The notes below the pieces were generated by a model. It was not told where the DNA came from, ran no database searches, and saw only the letters and a program-made list of their open reading frames with translations. A stretch of DNA of 64,000 bases from Caenimonas sedimenti (GTDB taxonomy: Bacteria > Pseudomonadota > Gammaproteobacteria > Burkholderiales > Burkholderiaceae_C): assembly GCF_007833165.1 (NCBI RefSeq), contig NZ_VOBQ01000025.1, forward strand, positions 1 through 64,000, written 5' to 3'. The position numbers and the translations under genes are program-made. Positions 9,076 through 17,344 of the stretch are shown in pieces (positions within the stretch are counted from its first letter, which is position 1; each line of letters begins with the position of its first letter).

Positions 9076-10023
9076 TTACGGCGCCCCGGTGTCGGACGGG
9101 TGCCCGCGTCCCGCCAGGAGCCGGGGGATGTCCGCGACGGCGTGCACCGCGTCCACCCCCTGCGGCAGCCGCCGCTTCAAGGCCAGGCTGCTGCCGCCGG
9201 CCCAGAGGGCCACCGTGGCGGGCAGGCGCGACCGCAGCTCACCAAGCGCCGCCGCGGCCAGCTGCGGCCGGAAGCTGCCGGTGAAACTGAGGCCGACGAT
9301 GCCGGCTTTCGTCGAGCGCGCCGCCGTCACGATGTCGCCCAACGGCACCTGCGTGCCCAGCGACACGCAGCGGCAGCCATGCAGGCTGAGCATGGCCTCC
9401 GCCATCAGCAGGCCCAGCCCGTGGGGCTCCTGGGGAAGTGTCGCCAGCAGGACCCGCGGCGCATCGGCGGCCGGGTCGGGCAGGCGGCCGAGGGCCTGCC
9501 GCAGCACCAGGTGCACGCATTCGGTGTACACGTGTTCCTGGGCGACCGTGAGCCGGCCGGCCTGCCAGGCTTCGCCGACGGCGACATTGAGGTCGGCGAT
9601 CCGCTGCGTGACGAACGCTTCGAGGCCGCCGGCCAGCAGGTCCTGCTGCAGCATGCGGCGCAACGCCGGCCCGTCGTGGGTCTCCAGCGGCTCGCCGAAG
9701 CGCCCCAATCCCGTGGCGGACGCGGCTTGTCCTTCGCGCGGCGCCGCCTCAGCCTGCGCGAGCGCCTGGAGGGCCGCCTCGTCCAGTGCCATCAGCCGTC
9801 CCGGGCGGTGGCCGGCGTCGAGCAGGCGCTTGATCAACCGCAGGCGGAGCACCTGGTCGGCCGGGTAGGCGCGTTCGCCCACCGGCCCGCGCAGCGGCTG
9901 CGGGAAGCCATACCGGCGCTCCCAGATGCGCAGCGTGTCCTTGGACAAGCCCGTGTCGCGTTCGACAGCGGCGATCGGGACGCCAGCGGGCTCGGAAGAG
10001 GCGGAATTCAAGGCTGAGTCCAA
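9076..10023 (-). CDS. MerR-family B12-dependent photoreceptor regulator (CarH/LitR type)
   Basis: 315 aa. An N-terminal MerR winged helix-turn-helix (about residues 16-85, TLRIWERRYGFPQP) is followed by a helical B12-cap domain and a C-terminal cobalamin-binding Rossmann domain. Both AdoCbl signatures are present: W153-x9-E163-H164 (the upper-ligand motif of CarH/LitR photosensors) and E199-x-H201-x-x-G204 with the lower-axial His. Known relatives repress genes in the dark and release DNA when light breaks the Co-C bond. I chose the TTG at 10023 because the in-frame ATG at 10113 lies upstream of the probable promoter (10074-10103). It is divergent from a glutathione peroxidase. Confidence 0.88.
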   Translation of the reverse strand: MDSALNSASSEPAGVPIAAVERDTGLSKDTLRIWERRYGFPQPLRGPVGERAYPADQVLRLRLIKRLLDAGHRPGRLMALDEAALQALAQAEAAPREGQAASATGLGRFGEPLETHDGPALRRMLQQDLLAGGLEAFVTQRIADLNVAVGEAWQAGRLTVAQEHVYTECVHLVLRQALGRLPDPAADAPRVLLATLPQEPHGLGLLMAEAMLSLHGCRCVSLGTQVPLGDIVTAARSTKAGIVGLSFTGSFRPQLAAAALGELRSRLPATVALWAGGSSLALKRRLPQGVDAVHAVADIPRLLAGRGHPSDTGAP

Positions 10024-10073
10024 AAGCGCGCGGCCTGCGTATGGGTCTGGAGACCGTTGGAGAAGACTAGCAT

Positions 10074-10103
10074 GAATTATTTTGTCCTGGACAAAACTGG
10101 CAA
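10074..10103 (-). promoter_or_regulatory. Promoter of the B12-MerR gene with operator in its spacer
   Basis: Read on the minus strand: a -35-like TTGCCA (10098-10103) and a -10-like TAATTC (10074-10079) are separated by 18 bp. The spacer is filled by the perfect palindrome TTTTGTCCTGGACAAAA (10080-10096; 8-bp arms around one central base). MerR-family regulators typically bind exactly between the -35 and -10, so autoregulation is likely. On the plus strand, TGGACA (10088-10093) and CATTAT (10111-10116) at 17-bp spacing could form the glutathione peroxidase promoter, controlled by the same site. Confidence 0.6.
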
Positions 10104-10125
10104 ACTGAGCCATTATGGCGTCGAA

Positions 10126-10686
10126 ATGTCGAGATTCGCGTATTTTGTCCTGGTCACATGCTTGACCATGCTGGTCTCCGCGCCCGTGCGGGCGGCGGAG
10201 CCGGCCTGCCCGGCCATCCTGCAGCACAGCTTCGCGCGCCTGCAGGACGAGAAACCGCAGAACCTGTGCCAGTACGCCGGCCGCGTCCTCGTGGTGGTCA
10301 ACACCGCGAGCTTCTGCGGGTTCACGCCCCAATACGAGGGCCTGGAGCGCCTGCACGCGCGCCACAAGGGCGCCGGTCTGGTGGTGCTGGGCTTCCCGTC
10401 CAATGACTTCGCGCAGGAATCCAAGAGCAACAAGGAGATCGCGGACTTCTGCGAGAACACCTTCGGCGTGAAATTCCCGATGTTCGCGAAGACCGCGGTC
10501 CGCGGCGCGGATGCCAACCCCTTCTTCAAGCAGCTGGCGGAACGCAGCGGCCGCGCACCGCTCTGGAATTTCCACAAGTACCTGATCGCGCGCGACGGCA
10601 CTGTCGTCGCGAACTACGGCAGCATGACGGCGCCGGACGACACCGCGTTCGTGCGCGCGGTCGAACAGCAGCTCGCGCGGCGTTGA
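10126..10686 (+). CDS. Glutathione peroxidase-family thiol peroxidase, exported
   Basis: 186 aa. It reduces peroxides using a peroxidatic Cys. The start at 10126 gives a Sec-type signal peptide (about 22 residues ending APVRAA), so a periplasmic location is predicted. Active-site motifs: NTASFCGFTPQY (catalytic Cys), GFPSNDF in place of the usual GFPCNQF (Asp where many members have Gln), and LWNFHKYLI (Trp-Asn of the tetrad). It is transcribed divergently from the B12-MerR regulator, and the operator lies just upstream; a second exact copy of TATTTTGTCCTGG lies inside the first codons (10141-10153). Protection against photo-oxidative peroxides would fit this context. Confidence 0.88.
   Translation: MSRFAYFVLVTCLTMLVSAPVRAAEPACPAILQHSFARLQDEKPQNLCQYAGRVLVVVNTASFCGFTPQYEGLERLHARHKGAGLVVLGFPSNDFAQESKSNKEIADFCENTFGVKFPMFAKTAVRGADANPFFKQLAERSGRAPLWNFHKYLIARDGTVVANYGSMTAPDDTAFVRAVEQQLARR
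10141..10153 (+). promoter_or_regulatory. Second half-operator copy TATTTTGTCCTGG
   Basis: An exact 13-base repeat of positions 10078-10090, beginning 63 bp further on, which is six helical turns at 10.5 bp. Only one arm of the palindrome is conserved here (TTTTGTCCTGGTCAC). It overlaps codons 6-10 of the glutathione peroxidase gene. It could be a secondary site for the B12-MerR tetramer, but that is inference. Confidence 0.4.
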
Positions 10687-10967
10687 GGTCCCGGCATGCC
10701 AGTCCGCCCGCCCACGGCGCGCGTCCGCGCGCGATTCACAAAAATTTACCTCCCCGCCTGCGCGGGCCAGGGAACCCGGCGCGCTCGACGGGTGTCCCAC
10801 CGTGCAAGAGGCAGGACACACCCACGACACAGTTTTTGCTGCTGCGAAGTCTTCCAGGCTGAACCAGCCCGGATGCAATCCCGAGGCGACTCTTCTCCTC
10901 CTCCCTCCCTCCCTCCTTCGCACCGGGGCGCTTCGCAGCACTTTTCTCTTCGCGGACGGTGGCGGCC

Positions 10968-12284
10968 ATGAAGGTCGCCATCGTCGGTGCCGGCATCTCC
11001 GGCCTGGCCGCCGCGCATCGCCTGCGCGACCACGCGCAAGTCACGCTGTTCGAAGCCGCCGATTACTTCGGCGGCCACACCCACACCGTCGATCTCACCC
11101 TGCCGGACGCCACCGGCCGCCCCGTCACGCATGGCGTGGACACGGGCTTCCTGGTGTTCAACGAGCGCACCTACCCGGGCCTGATCGCGTTGTTCGATGA
11201 GCTGGGGGTGGACACCGCGCCGTCGGACATGTCGTTCTCGGTGCAGGTGCCGGGCGCGTTCCCGGAAGGCGCGCTCGAGTGGAGCGGCAGCAACCTGGCC
11301 TCCGTCTTCAGCCAGCCGCGCAACCTGCTGCGGCCCGCCTTCTGGGGCATGTTGCGCGAATTGATGCGCTTCAACCGGCTGGCCACGCGCATCGCGGATG
11401 CGGACGCCGAAGACGATCTGATGCAGCCGCTCGGTCAGTTCCTGGACGGCCAGGGCTTCTCGGCCGAATTCCGCGACTGGTACCTGCTGCCCATGATCGG
11501 CTGCATCTGGAGCTGCCCCACCGACCAGATGCTGCGCTTTCCGGTGAGCACGCTGATCCGCTTCTGCCACAACCACGGCCTGTTGCAGGTGCTGGGGCGG
11601 CCGCGCTGGTGGACGGTCACGGGCGGTGCGCGCCACTACGTGCATCGCATCGTCGAGGAACTGCCCGACAAGCGCCTGGACACGCCGGTGCTTTCCGTGC
11701 GGCGCCGCGAGGCCGGCGTTGAAATCCGGACGGCCGGCGGCCGCGAGGAGTTCGACCACGTCATCCTGGCCACGCATGCGGACCAGTCGCTCGCGCTGCT
11801 GAAAGACGCCGACACGCGCGAAAGCGAATGCCTGCACGCCATCCGCTACCAGTCGAACCTGGCCGTGCTGCACACCGACACGCGGGTGCTGCCGCAGCGC
11901 AAGCGCGCCTGGGCCGCCTGGAACTACGAGCACGCAGCGGGCGACGGATCCAGCCGCGTGTGCCTGCACTATCTCTTGAACCGGCTGCAGCCGCTGCCCT
12001 GGCAGCGCCCGGTCATCGTCTCGCTGAATCCGGCACGCGCGATCGAGCGTAAGTACGTGATGGGCGAATACGAGTACGCGCACCCGGTCTTCGACGAAGC
12101 CGCGATCCGCGCGCAAGACCTGCTGCCTTCGATCCAGGGCAAGCGGCGCACCTGGTTCTGCGGCGCCTGGACGGGCTACGGCTTCCACGAGGACGGCCTG
12201 CAATCCGGTTACGCCGCGGCGCGCTCGCTGCTCTTGAGCAGCACGCTCGAGCGCGAGAATGCCTCGCTGGAGTTCCGCGCGTGA
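10968..12284 (+). CDS. FAD-dependent amine oxidase-like oxidoreductase
   Basis: 438 aa. The N-terminus is a Rossmann FAD-binding motif (VAIVGAGISGLAAAHRL) followed by the second dinucleotide helix; the middle has SFSVQVPG and a C-terminal FAD segment (FCGAWTGYGFHEDGLQSGY). This flavoprotein regularly precedes DUF1365 and a cyclopropane-synthase-like methyltransferase in light- or singlet-oxygen-induced operons, where it is linked to unusual fatty acids. The ATG at 10968 begins right at the FAD motif; a GTG nine bases earlier is possible. First gene of an eight-gene operon; the next gene starts within its stop codon. Confidence 0.88.
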   Translation: MKVAIVGAGISGLAAAHRLRDHAQVTLFEAADYFGGHTHTVDLTLPDATGRPVTHGVDTGFLVFNERTYPGLIALFDELGVDTAPSDMSFSVQVPGAFPEGALEWSGSNLASVFSQPRNLLRPAFWGMLRELMRFNRLATRIADADAEDDLMQPLGQFLDGQGFSAEFRDWYLLPMIGCIWSCPTDQMLRFPVSTLIRFCHNHGLLQVLGRPRWWTVTGGARHYVHRIVEELPDKRLDTPVLSVRRREAGVEIRTAGGREEFDHVILATHADQSLALLKDADTRESECLHAIRYQSNLAVLHTDTRVLPQRKRAWAAWNYEHAAGDGSSRVCLHYLLNRLQPLPWQRPVIVSLNPARAIERKYVMGEYEYAHPVFDEAAIRAQDLLPSIQGKRRTWFCGAWTGYGFHEDGLQSGYAAARSLLLSSTLERENASLEFRA

Positions 12285-13030
12285 TCGGCCCGCAGGTCGG
12301 CACTGGCGAAGTCCGCCACACGCGGCTGCGGCCCGCGCGCAATGCCTTCGCCTACCCGACCTTCTTCCTGTTGCTGCCGATGCGGCAGATGCGCACCGGA
12401 GGCAGCGGCGCGCTCGCCCGCAACCGCCCGGCCCTCCTGAGCTTCCACGACCGCGACCACGGCGACGGGCGACCCGACGCCTTGGCCTGGCTGGACGACA
12501 CCTTGCGCGGGGCCGGCATCAGCGACGCCGACGGCGAAGCCTGGCTCCATTGCTATCCGCGCGTGCTCGGGCACACGTTCAAGCCGGTGAGCTTCTGGTA
12601 TTGCCATCGCGGCGACGGGTCGCTGCGCGCCATCGTGGTCGAAGTGAACAACACCTTCGGGGAGCGCCACTGCTACCTGCTCGACGCGCCGGCCTGGGGC
12701 CGTGAACTCGAAGCGCGCAAGGTCTTCCACGTGTCCCCGTTCTGCGAGGTGCGCGGGCACTACCGCTTTCGCTTCCTGCTGGCCCCCGACCGCGCCCGCA
12801 CGGTGGCCCGCATCGACTACGACGACGGCGCCGGCGCGCTGTTGCAGACCAGCGTGAGCGGCACGCTGGCGCCGGCCACGGCCGCCGCGCTGCGTGCAGC
12901 GCTGTGGCGCCATCCCTTGCTGACGCTGGGCGTGGTCGCGCGCATCCATTGGCAGGCGCTGAAGCTGTGGGTCAAGCGGGTGCAGTTCATCCGCAAGCCC
13001 AGCCCGCCCCAGGCATTCTTGACAAGGTGA
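12281..13030 (+). CDS. DUF1365 family protein
   Basis: 249 aa. It is recognised by the family pattern: an N-terminal TRLRPARNAFAYPTFF, then HCYPRVLGHTFKPVSFWYCH, a central EVNNTFGERHCYLL and FHVSPFCEVRGHYRF. The biochemical role is not established; the family is almost always found beside the flavin oxidoreductase and a cyclopropane fatty acid synthase, so a role in modifying membrane acyl chains is likely. The start is GTG at 12281, overlapping the upstream TGA, which implies translational coupling. Confidence 0.88.
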   Translation: MIGPQVGTGEVRHTRLRPARNAFAYPTFFLLLPMRQMRTGGSGALARNRPALLSFHDRDHGDGRPDALAWLDDTLRGAGISDADGEAWLHCYPRVLGHTFKPVSFWYCHRGDGSLRAIVVEVNNTFGERHCYLLDAPAWGRELEARKVFHVSPFCEVRGHYRFRFLLAPDRARTVARIDYDDGAGALLQTSVSGTLAPATAAALRAALWRHPLLTLGVVARIHWQALKLWVKRVQFIRKPSPPQAFLTR

Positions 13031-13037
13031 CGACGGC

Positions 13038-14234
13038 ATGACCACGACAACCGCCGGCGGGCTGGGGTGGAAGGCGCGCGCGCCCGCCACCGCCCACGCC
13101 GCCCTGAAGCTGCTGGAGCAGCTGCGCCACGGCTGCCTGTTCGTGGAATTCCCGGACGGCCAGGCGGCGCGCTTCGGCCACGGCGAGCCGCACGCCAGTC
13201 TGCACCTGGCCAACTGGAAGCCCTTCACGCAGGCGCTGGCGAGCGGCGACATCGGCTTCGCGGAGAGCTACGTCGCCGGCGACTGGACCACGCCGGACCT
13301 GCCCGGGCTGCTGGCGCTGCTGGTGCGCAACCGGCAGGCCCTCGAAGACGTGGTGTACGGCACGTGGTGGGGCCGGCTCGCCTACCGCCTGAAGCACCTG
13401 GTGCAGCGCAACAGCCGCGCCGGCAGCCGCAAGAACATCCACGCGCACTACGACCTCGGCAACGCGTTCTACCGGCTGTGGCTCGACGAGACGATGAACT
13501 ATTCGTCGGCCCTTTTCGAGGGCGATGCCGGCCGGACGATGGTGCAGGCCCAGCACGCGAAGGTGCGCCGGGCGCTGCAGGCGGCACAAGTCCGGCCCGG
13601 CGCGCGGGTGCTGGAAATCGGCTGCGGCTGGGGCGCGCTCGCCGAGATGGCGGCGGTGGAGTTCGGCGCCGACGTGACCGGCGTCACGCTTTCCACCGAG
13701 CAACTCGCCTTCGCGCGCGAGCGCGTCCCGGCGGCGGACCTGCGGCTGCAGGACTACCGCGACATCGGCGACGCTCCCTTCGACGCCATCTGCTCGATCG
13801 AGATGGTGGAGGCGGTGGGCCGGGAATACTGGCCCCAGTACTTCGCGACCGTGGCGCGCCTGCTCAAGCCGGGCGGCCGCGCTTGCGTGCAGAGCATCGT
13901 GATCGACGATGCGCTGTGGCCGCGCTACGTGCGCTCCACCGACTTCATCCAGCAGTACATCTTCCCGGGTGGCTGCCTGCCCTGCCCCGCCGAGTTCCGG
14001 CGGGCGGCCGCGGCGGCTGGCCTGACGGTGGTGGACGAATTCGCGTTCGGCCTCGACTACGCCGCCACGCTCGCGCATTGGCGCGAACGCTTCCTGGCGC
14101 AACGCGGCGCGGTGCTGGCCCTGGGCTTCGACGAAAGGTTCATCCGGCTATGGGAGTTCTACCTGGCGTATTGCGAGGCGGCCTTCCGCCAGCGCGACGT
14201 CGACGTGGTGCAGTACACGCTGCAGCGCGCTTGA
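13038..14234 (+). CDS. Cyclopropane-fatty-acid-synthase-family SAM methyltransferase
   Basis: 398 aa, close to the family length. It uses SAM to methylate or cyclopropanate unsaturated acyl chains of membrane phospholipids. It has an N-terminal acyl/lipid-binding segment (GDIGFAESYVAGDW), then NIHAHYDLGNAFYRLWLDE, the SAM site LEIGCGWGALAE (around residue 195), GVTLSTEQ, and the acidic ICSIEMVEAVGREYW region that in CFA synthases holds the active-site residues. Whether it makes cyclopropane, methyl or furan-precursor fatty acids cannot be told from sequence. It is in the overlapping operon with DUF1365 upstream and the chalcone-isomerase-like gene downstream. Confidence 0.9.
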   Translation: MTTTTAGGLGWKARAPATAHAALKLLEQLRHGCLFVEFPDGQAARFGHGEPHASLHLANWKPFTQALASGDIGFAESYVAGDWTTPDLPGLLALLVRNRQALEDVVYGTWWGRLAYRLKHLVQRNSRAGSRKNIHAHYDLGNAFYRLWLDETMNYSSALFEGDAGRTMVQAQHAKVRRALQAAQVRPGARVLEIGCGWGALAEMAAVEFGADVTGVTLSTEQLAFARERVPAADLRLQDYRDIGDAPFDAICSIEMVEAVGREYWPQYFATVARLLKPGGRACVQSIVIDDALWPRYVRSTDFIQQYIFPGGCLPCPAEFRRAAAAAGLTVVDEFAFGLDYAATLAHWRERFLAQRGAVLALGFDERFIRLWEFYLAYCEAAFRQRDVDVVQYTLQRA

Positions 14235-14779
14235 GCGCCGCGCTGGCGCGCCGCAGCGCGCGCGGCCTGCTTGCCGCGTGCCTGCTGGCGGGCGCCGCCG
14301 CCGCCTCGGCCAACGACCTGTTCGCCCTGGAGCCGGGCCTGCGCCCGGCCGGCACGGGCCGGCTCACCTGGTTCGGCTTCCAGGCCTACGACGCGCGCCT
14401 TTGGGTGGGGAGCGGTTTCAGCCAGGCCGCCTTCGAGCGGTCGCCGTTCGCGCTGGAGCTCGCCTACCTGCGCGCCTTCACGGGCCCGGACATCGCGCGC
14501 CGCTCGCTCGACGAGATGCGGCGCGCCGGCCCCATCGCGCCCGAAGACGCGCAGCGCTGGCAGGCCGCGCTGCAGCAGCTGCTGCCGGACGTGCAGCCCG
14601 GCGACCGCATCCTGGGGCTGCACCGCCCGGGGCGCGGCGCGGCTTTCGCCATCAACGGGACTTGGGCCGGGGAGATCCTGGACGCGCGCTTCGCCCGCCT
14701 TTTCTTCGGCATCTGGCTCGCGCCCACCACCTCCGAACCGAAGCTGCGGCAAGCGCTGCTGGCCGGCACGCCCCCATGA
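14231..14779 (+). CDS. Chalcone isomerase-like periplasmic protein
   Basis: 182 aa. It starts at TTG 14231, overlapping the stop of the previous gene (TTGA), and begins with a signal peptide (hydrophobic LLAACLLAGAAAASA, cleavage expected before NDLF). The mature part carries the chalcone-isomerase-like pattern: LTWFGFQAYDARLWV, FALELAYLRAFTG, and a C-terminal FFGIWLAP. Bacterial members are not flavonoid enzymes; a fatty-acid or lipid-binding role is suspected from fold and from this conserved operon position. The TTG start is inferred from coupling and from the signal peptide. Confidence 0.8.
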   Translation: MSAALARRSARGLLAACLLAGAAAASANDLFALEPGLRPAGTGRLTWFGFQAYDARLWVGSGFSQAAFERSPFALELAYLRAFTGPDIARRSLDEMRRAGPIAPEDAQRWQAALQQLLPDVQPGDRILGLHRPGRGAAFAINGTWAGEILDARFARLFFGIWLAPTTSEPKLRQALLAGTPP

Positions 14780-16038
14780 CCGGCGCGGCGGCGCGCTTCA
14801 CCACGGCCGATGGCTGGCGCTACGGGCTGCTGGGCCTGCCGCTGGCGTTCGTGGCGCTGCCGCTGTACGTGCTGTTGCCGAACCACTATGCCCGCGCATT
14901 CGGCGTGCCGCTCGCGGCGTTGGGCGTGGTGTTGCTCGTGGCACGCCTGTTCGACGCGTTTCTCGATCCCTGGCTCGGCCGCGTCGCGGATCGCCTGTTC
15001 GCGCGCACGCCCGCGGCAGTCCTGCGCTTCGGGTGGGTGGCAGCGGCATTCCTGGCGCTCGGATTCGCGCTGCTGTTCTTTCCGCCGGTGCGCGGCACGA
15101 CAGCGTTGCTGGCCTGGGCGGCCTTCGCGCTGGCCTGGACCTACCTGGCGTACAGCGCGCTCAGCATCGCGCACCAGTCCTGGGGCGCCATGCTGGGGGG
15201 CGACGCGGCACAGCGCAGCCGGGTGGTGGCCTGGCGCGAAGGCTGCGGGCTGGCCGGCGTGCTGCTGGCCTCGCTGCTGCCGCTGCTGGCGGGGCTCGCC
15301 GCCTCGGCCGCCGCGCTGGGCGTGCTGCTCGCGCTCGCCTGCTGGGCGTGGCAATCGGGGCCGCGGCCACGCACCGCAGCCGGCGCGAGCGGCGCCGATT
15401 GGCGCACGCCGTTCGCGCGCGCGCCGTTCCGGCGGTTGCTCGCCGTGTTCGTGCTGAACGGCATCGCCAGCGCGGTTCCTGCCACGCTGGTGCTGTTCTT
15501 CGTGCAGGACCGGCTGCAGGCTCCCGCCGCCATGGAACCGCTGTTCCTGGGCAGCTACTTTCTCAGCGCCGCCATCGCCATCCCGCTCTGGGTGGCCGCG
15601 GTGCCGCGCTTCGGGCTGGCACGTGCCTGGCTGGCCGGGATCCTGCTGGCGATCGCCGCCTTCGCCGGTGCCAGCCAGCTGGGGGCCGGGGACACCTGGG
15701 CGTTTCTCGCCATCTGCATCGCCGCAGGGGCCGCGCTCGGCACCGACCTGGCGCTGCCGGGCGCCTTGCTCGCCGGTGTCATCGCGGCGGCAGGTGACGG
15801 CGGCCGCGCCGAAGGCGCCTACTTCGGCTGGTGGAACTTCGCGACGAAATTGAACCTCGCATTGGCGGCCGGCCTGGCCCTGCCGCTGCTCGCGCTGGCG
15901 GGCTACACGCCGGGCAGCCGCGACCCGGAAGCCCTGGACGCCTTGACGCTGGCCTATTGCGTGCTGCCCTGCGTTCTGAAGCTCGCGGCCGCGGCGCTCC
16001 TCTACCTGCTCTTGATCCACAAGGAGACCGCCGAATGA
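14776..16038 (+). CDS. MFS transporter (GPH/MelB-like)
   Basis: 420 aa with about 11-12 hydrophobic helices. After TM1, the GVVLLVARLFDAFLDPWLGRVADR loop matches the sugar/cation symporter (GPH) branch of MFS, which has a conserved Asp-rich TM2-TM3 connection. The ligand is unknown; transporters of this type recur in light-regulated lipid operons and may move lipids or a precursor. ATG at 14776 overlaps the preceding stop, and its own TGA overlaps the next start, so it is tightly coupled. Confidence 0.82.
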   Translation: MTGAAARFTTADGWRYGLLGLPLAFVALPLYVLLPNHYARAFGVPLAALGVVLLVARLFDAFLDPWLGRVADRLFARTPAAVLRFGWVAAAFLALGFALLFFPPVRGTTALLAWAAFALAWTYLAYSALSIAHQSWGAMLGGDAAQRSRVVAWREGCGLAGVLLASLLPLLAGLAASAAALGVLLALACWAWQSGPRPRTAAGASGADWRTPFARAPFRRLLAVFVLNGIASAVPATLVLFFVQDRLQAPAAMEPLFLGSYFLSAAIAIPLWVAAVPRFGLARAWLAGILLAIAAFAGASQLGAGDTWAFLAICIAAGAALGTDLALPGALLAGVIAAAGDGGRAEGAYFGWWNFATKLNLALAAGLALPLLALAGYTPGSRDPEALDALTLAYCVLPCVLKLAAAALLYLLLIHKETAE

Positions 16039-16562
16039 AACGACGGATGCTGCTGGGCGCGGGTGCGCTGCTGCTGGCAGGCTGCGCCGCGCCCGAAGTG
16101 TCGGACTACGCCGCCGAACAACCCGCGCTGGACCTGCGTGCCTACTTCAACGGCCGCGTGGACGGCTGGGGCATCTTCACCGACCGCAGCGGGCGCGTCG
16201 TCAAACGCTTCACCGTCGTCATGGACTGCACGTGGCAGGGCGACCAAGGCGTGCTCGACGAGGACTTCACCTATTCCGACGGGACCAGGCAGCGCCGCGT
16301 CTGGCGCGTGCGCAAGCTGCCGGACGGCCGCTACACCGGCCAGGCCGACGACGTGGTCGGCGAAGCCGTGGGCCAGGCGCGCGGCAACGCCCTGCGCTGG
16401 AACTACACGCTGGCGCTGCCGGTGGACGGCCGCACCTGGCACGTGCAGATGGACGACTGGATGTACCTCATGAGCGATCGCGTCCTGCTCAATCGCACGG
16501 CCATGAGCAAGTTTGGCATTCACCTGGGTGAGGTGACCTTGTCGTTCACCCGGCGGCCCTGA
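16035..16562 (+). CDS. DUF3833 family lipoprotein
   Basis: 175 aa. It has a lipoprotein signal with LLAGC at Cys17, then the DUF3833 pattern: FNGRVDGWGIFTDRSGRVVKRFTV, FTYSDGTRQRRVW, WNYTLALPVDGRTWHVQMDDWMY (split here as short pieces) and the NRTAMSKFGI segment. Function unknown; the family co-occurs with CFA-type methyltransferases and may bind lipid at the inner face of the outer membrane. It begins and ends in overlapping codons with its neighbours. Confidence 0.85.
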   Translation: MKRRMLLGAGALLLAGCAAPEVSDYAAEQPALDLRAYFNGRVDGWGIFTDRSGRVVKRFTVVMDCTWQGDQGVLDEDFTYSDGTRQRRVWRVRKLPDGRYTGQADDVVGEAVGQARGNALRWNYTLALPVDGRTWHVQMDDWMYLMSDRVLLNRTAMSKFGIHLGEVTLSFTRRP

Positions 16563-17344
16563 TGGCAGCCTGGATCGCGCCGCTCAACGCGCCCATCACC
16601 AGCTGGCGCGGCCGGCGGGTGTGGGTGGTCGGCGCCTCCAGCGGCATCGGTCGGGCCACGGCCGCCTTGCTGCACCAGCGCGGCGCCTCGGTGGTGCTCT
16701 CCGCGCGCAGCGGGGAGGCGCTGCGGGAGTTCACCGCGCAACACCCTGGGGCCGTGGCCTTGCCGCTCGACGTCTGCGATGCCGCGCAGGTGCGCGCGGG
16801 GGTGGAGACCCTGCTTCAGTCCGGGCCGGTCGACCTGGTGTTCTACTGCGCGGGAACCTACCAGCCGCAACGCGCGACCGCCTTCGACCTGGCGCAGATG
16901 CGCAAGCACATGGAAGTGAACTACCACGGCGCCCTGCACGTCCTCGACGCGATGCTGCCCGCGCTGCTGGCGCGCGGCGGCCACCTGAGCCTGGCGGCCA
17001 GCGTGGCGGGCTACCGCGCGCTGCCGAATGCGCTGGCGTACGGGCCCACCAAGGCCGCGTTGATCCAACTGGCCGAGACGCTGCACATGGACTTGCGCGA
17101 CGAAGGGGTCGGCGTGAGCGTGGTCAACCCGGGCTTCGTCGAAACGCCGCTCACCGCGCAGAACGAGTTCCGGATGCCGGGACTGATGACGGCCGGCCAA
17201 GCCGCCGCGCACATCGTGCGCGGCTGGGAACGCGGCCGTTTCGAGATCCATTTCCCGCGCCGGTTCACGCTGGGCCTCAAGCTGCTGCGGCAGTTGCCGT
17301 TCCGCCTGTACTCCGGGCTGGTGCGACGGGGGACCGGTCTGTGA
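16562..17344 (+). CDS. Short-chain dehydrogenase/reductase
   Basis: 260 aa. Classical SDR: the cofactor site VVGASSGIGRATA near residue 25 follows a short N-terminal extension, then the NNAG-equivalent YCAGTYQP, catalytic Ser in SLAASVAGYRALP and YGPTKAAL (Tyr-x-x-x-Lys). NAD(P)-dependent oxidation/reduction of a lipid-like substrate is the likely reaction. It overlaps the lipoprotein stop (TGATG) and is followed by the SnoaL-like gene in the same manner. Confidence 0.87.
   Translation: MAAWIAPLNAPITSWRGRRVWVVGASSGIGRATAALLHQRGASVVLSARSGEALREFTAQHPGAVALPLDVCDAAQVRAGVETLLQSGPVDLVFYCAGTYQPQRATAFDLAQMRKHMEVNYHGALHVLDAMLPALLARGGHLSLAASVAGYRALPNALAYGPTKAALIQLAETLHMDLRDEGVGVSVVNPGFVETPLTAQNEFRMPGLMTAGQAAAHIVRGWERGRFEIHFPRRFTLGLKLLRQLPFRLYSGLVRRGTGL

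Noticed and set aside
10057-10125. Upstream start for the glutathione peroxidase giving a 23-residue extension
   Set aside because: The extension would run through the operator palindrome and precede the probable promoter; the ATG at 10126 gives a normal signal peptide.
10687-10967. Small protein in the gap before the flavin oxidoreductase
   Set aside because: The frame is Arg/Pro/Ser-rich without ribosome binding site or homologue pattern; treated as a leader region.
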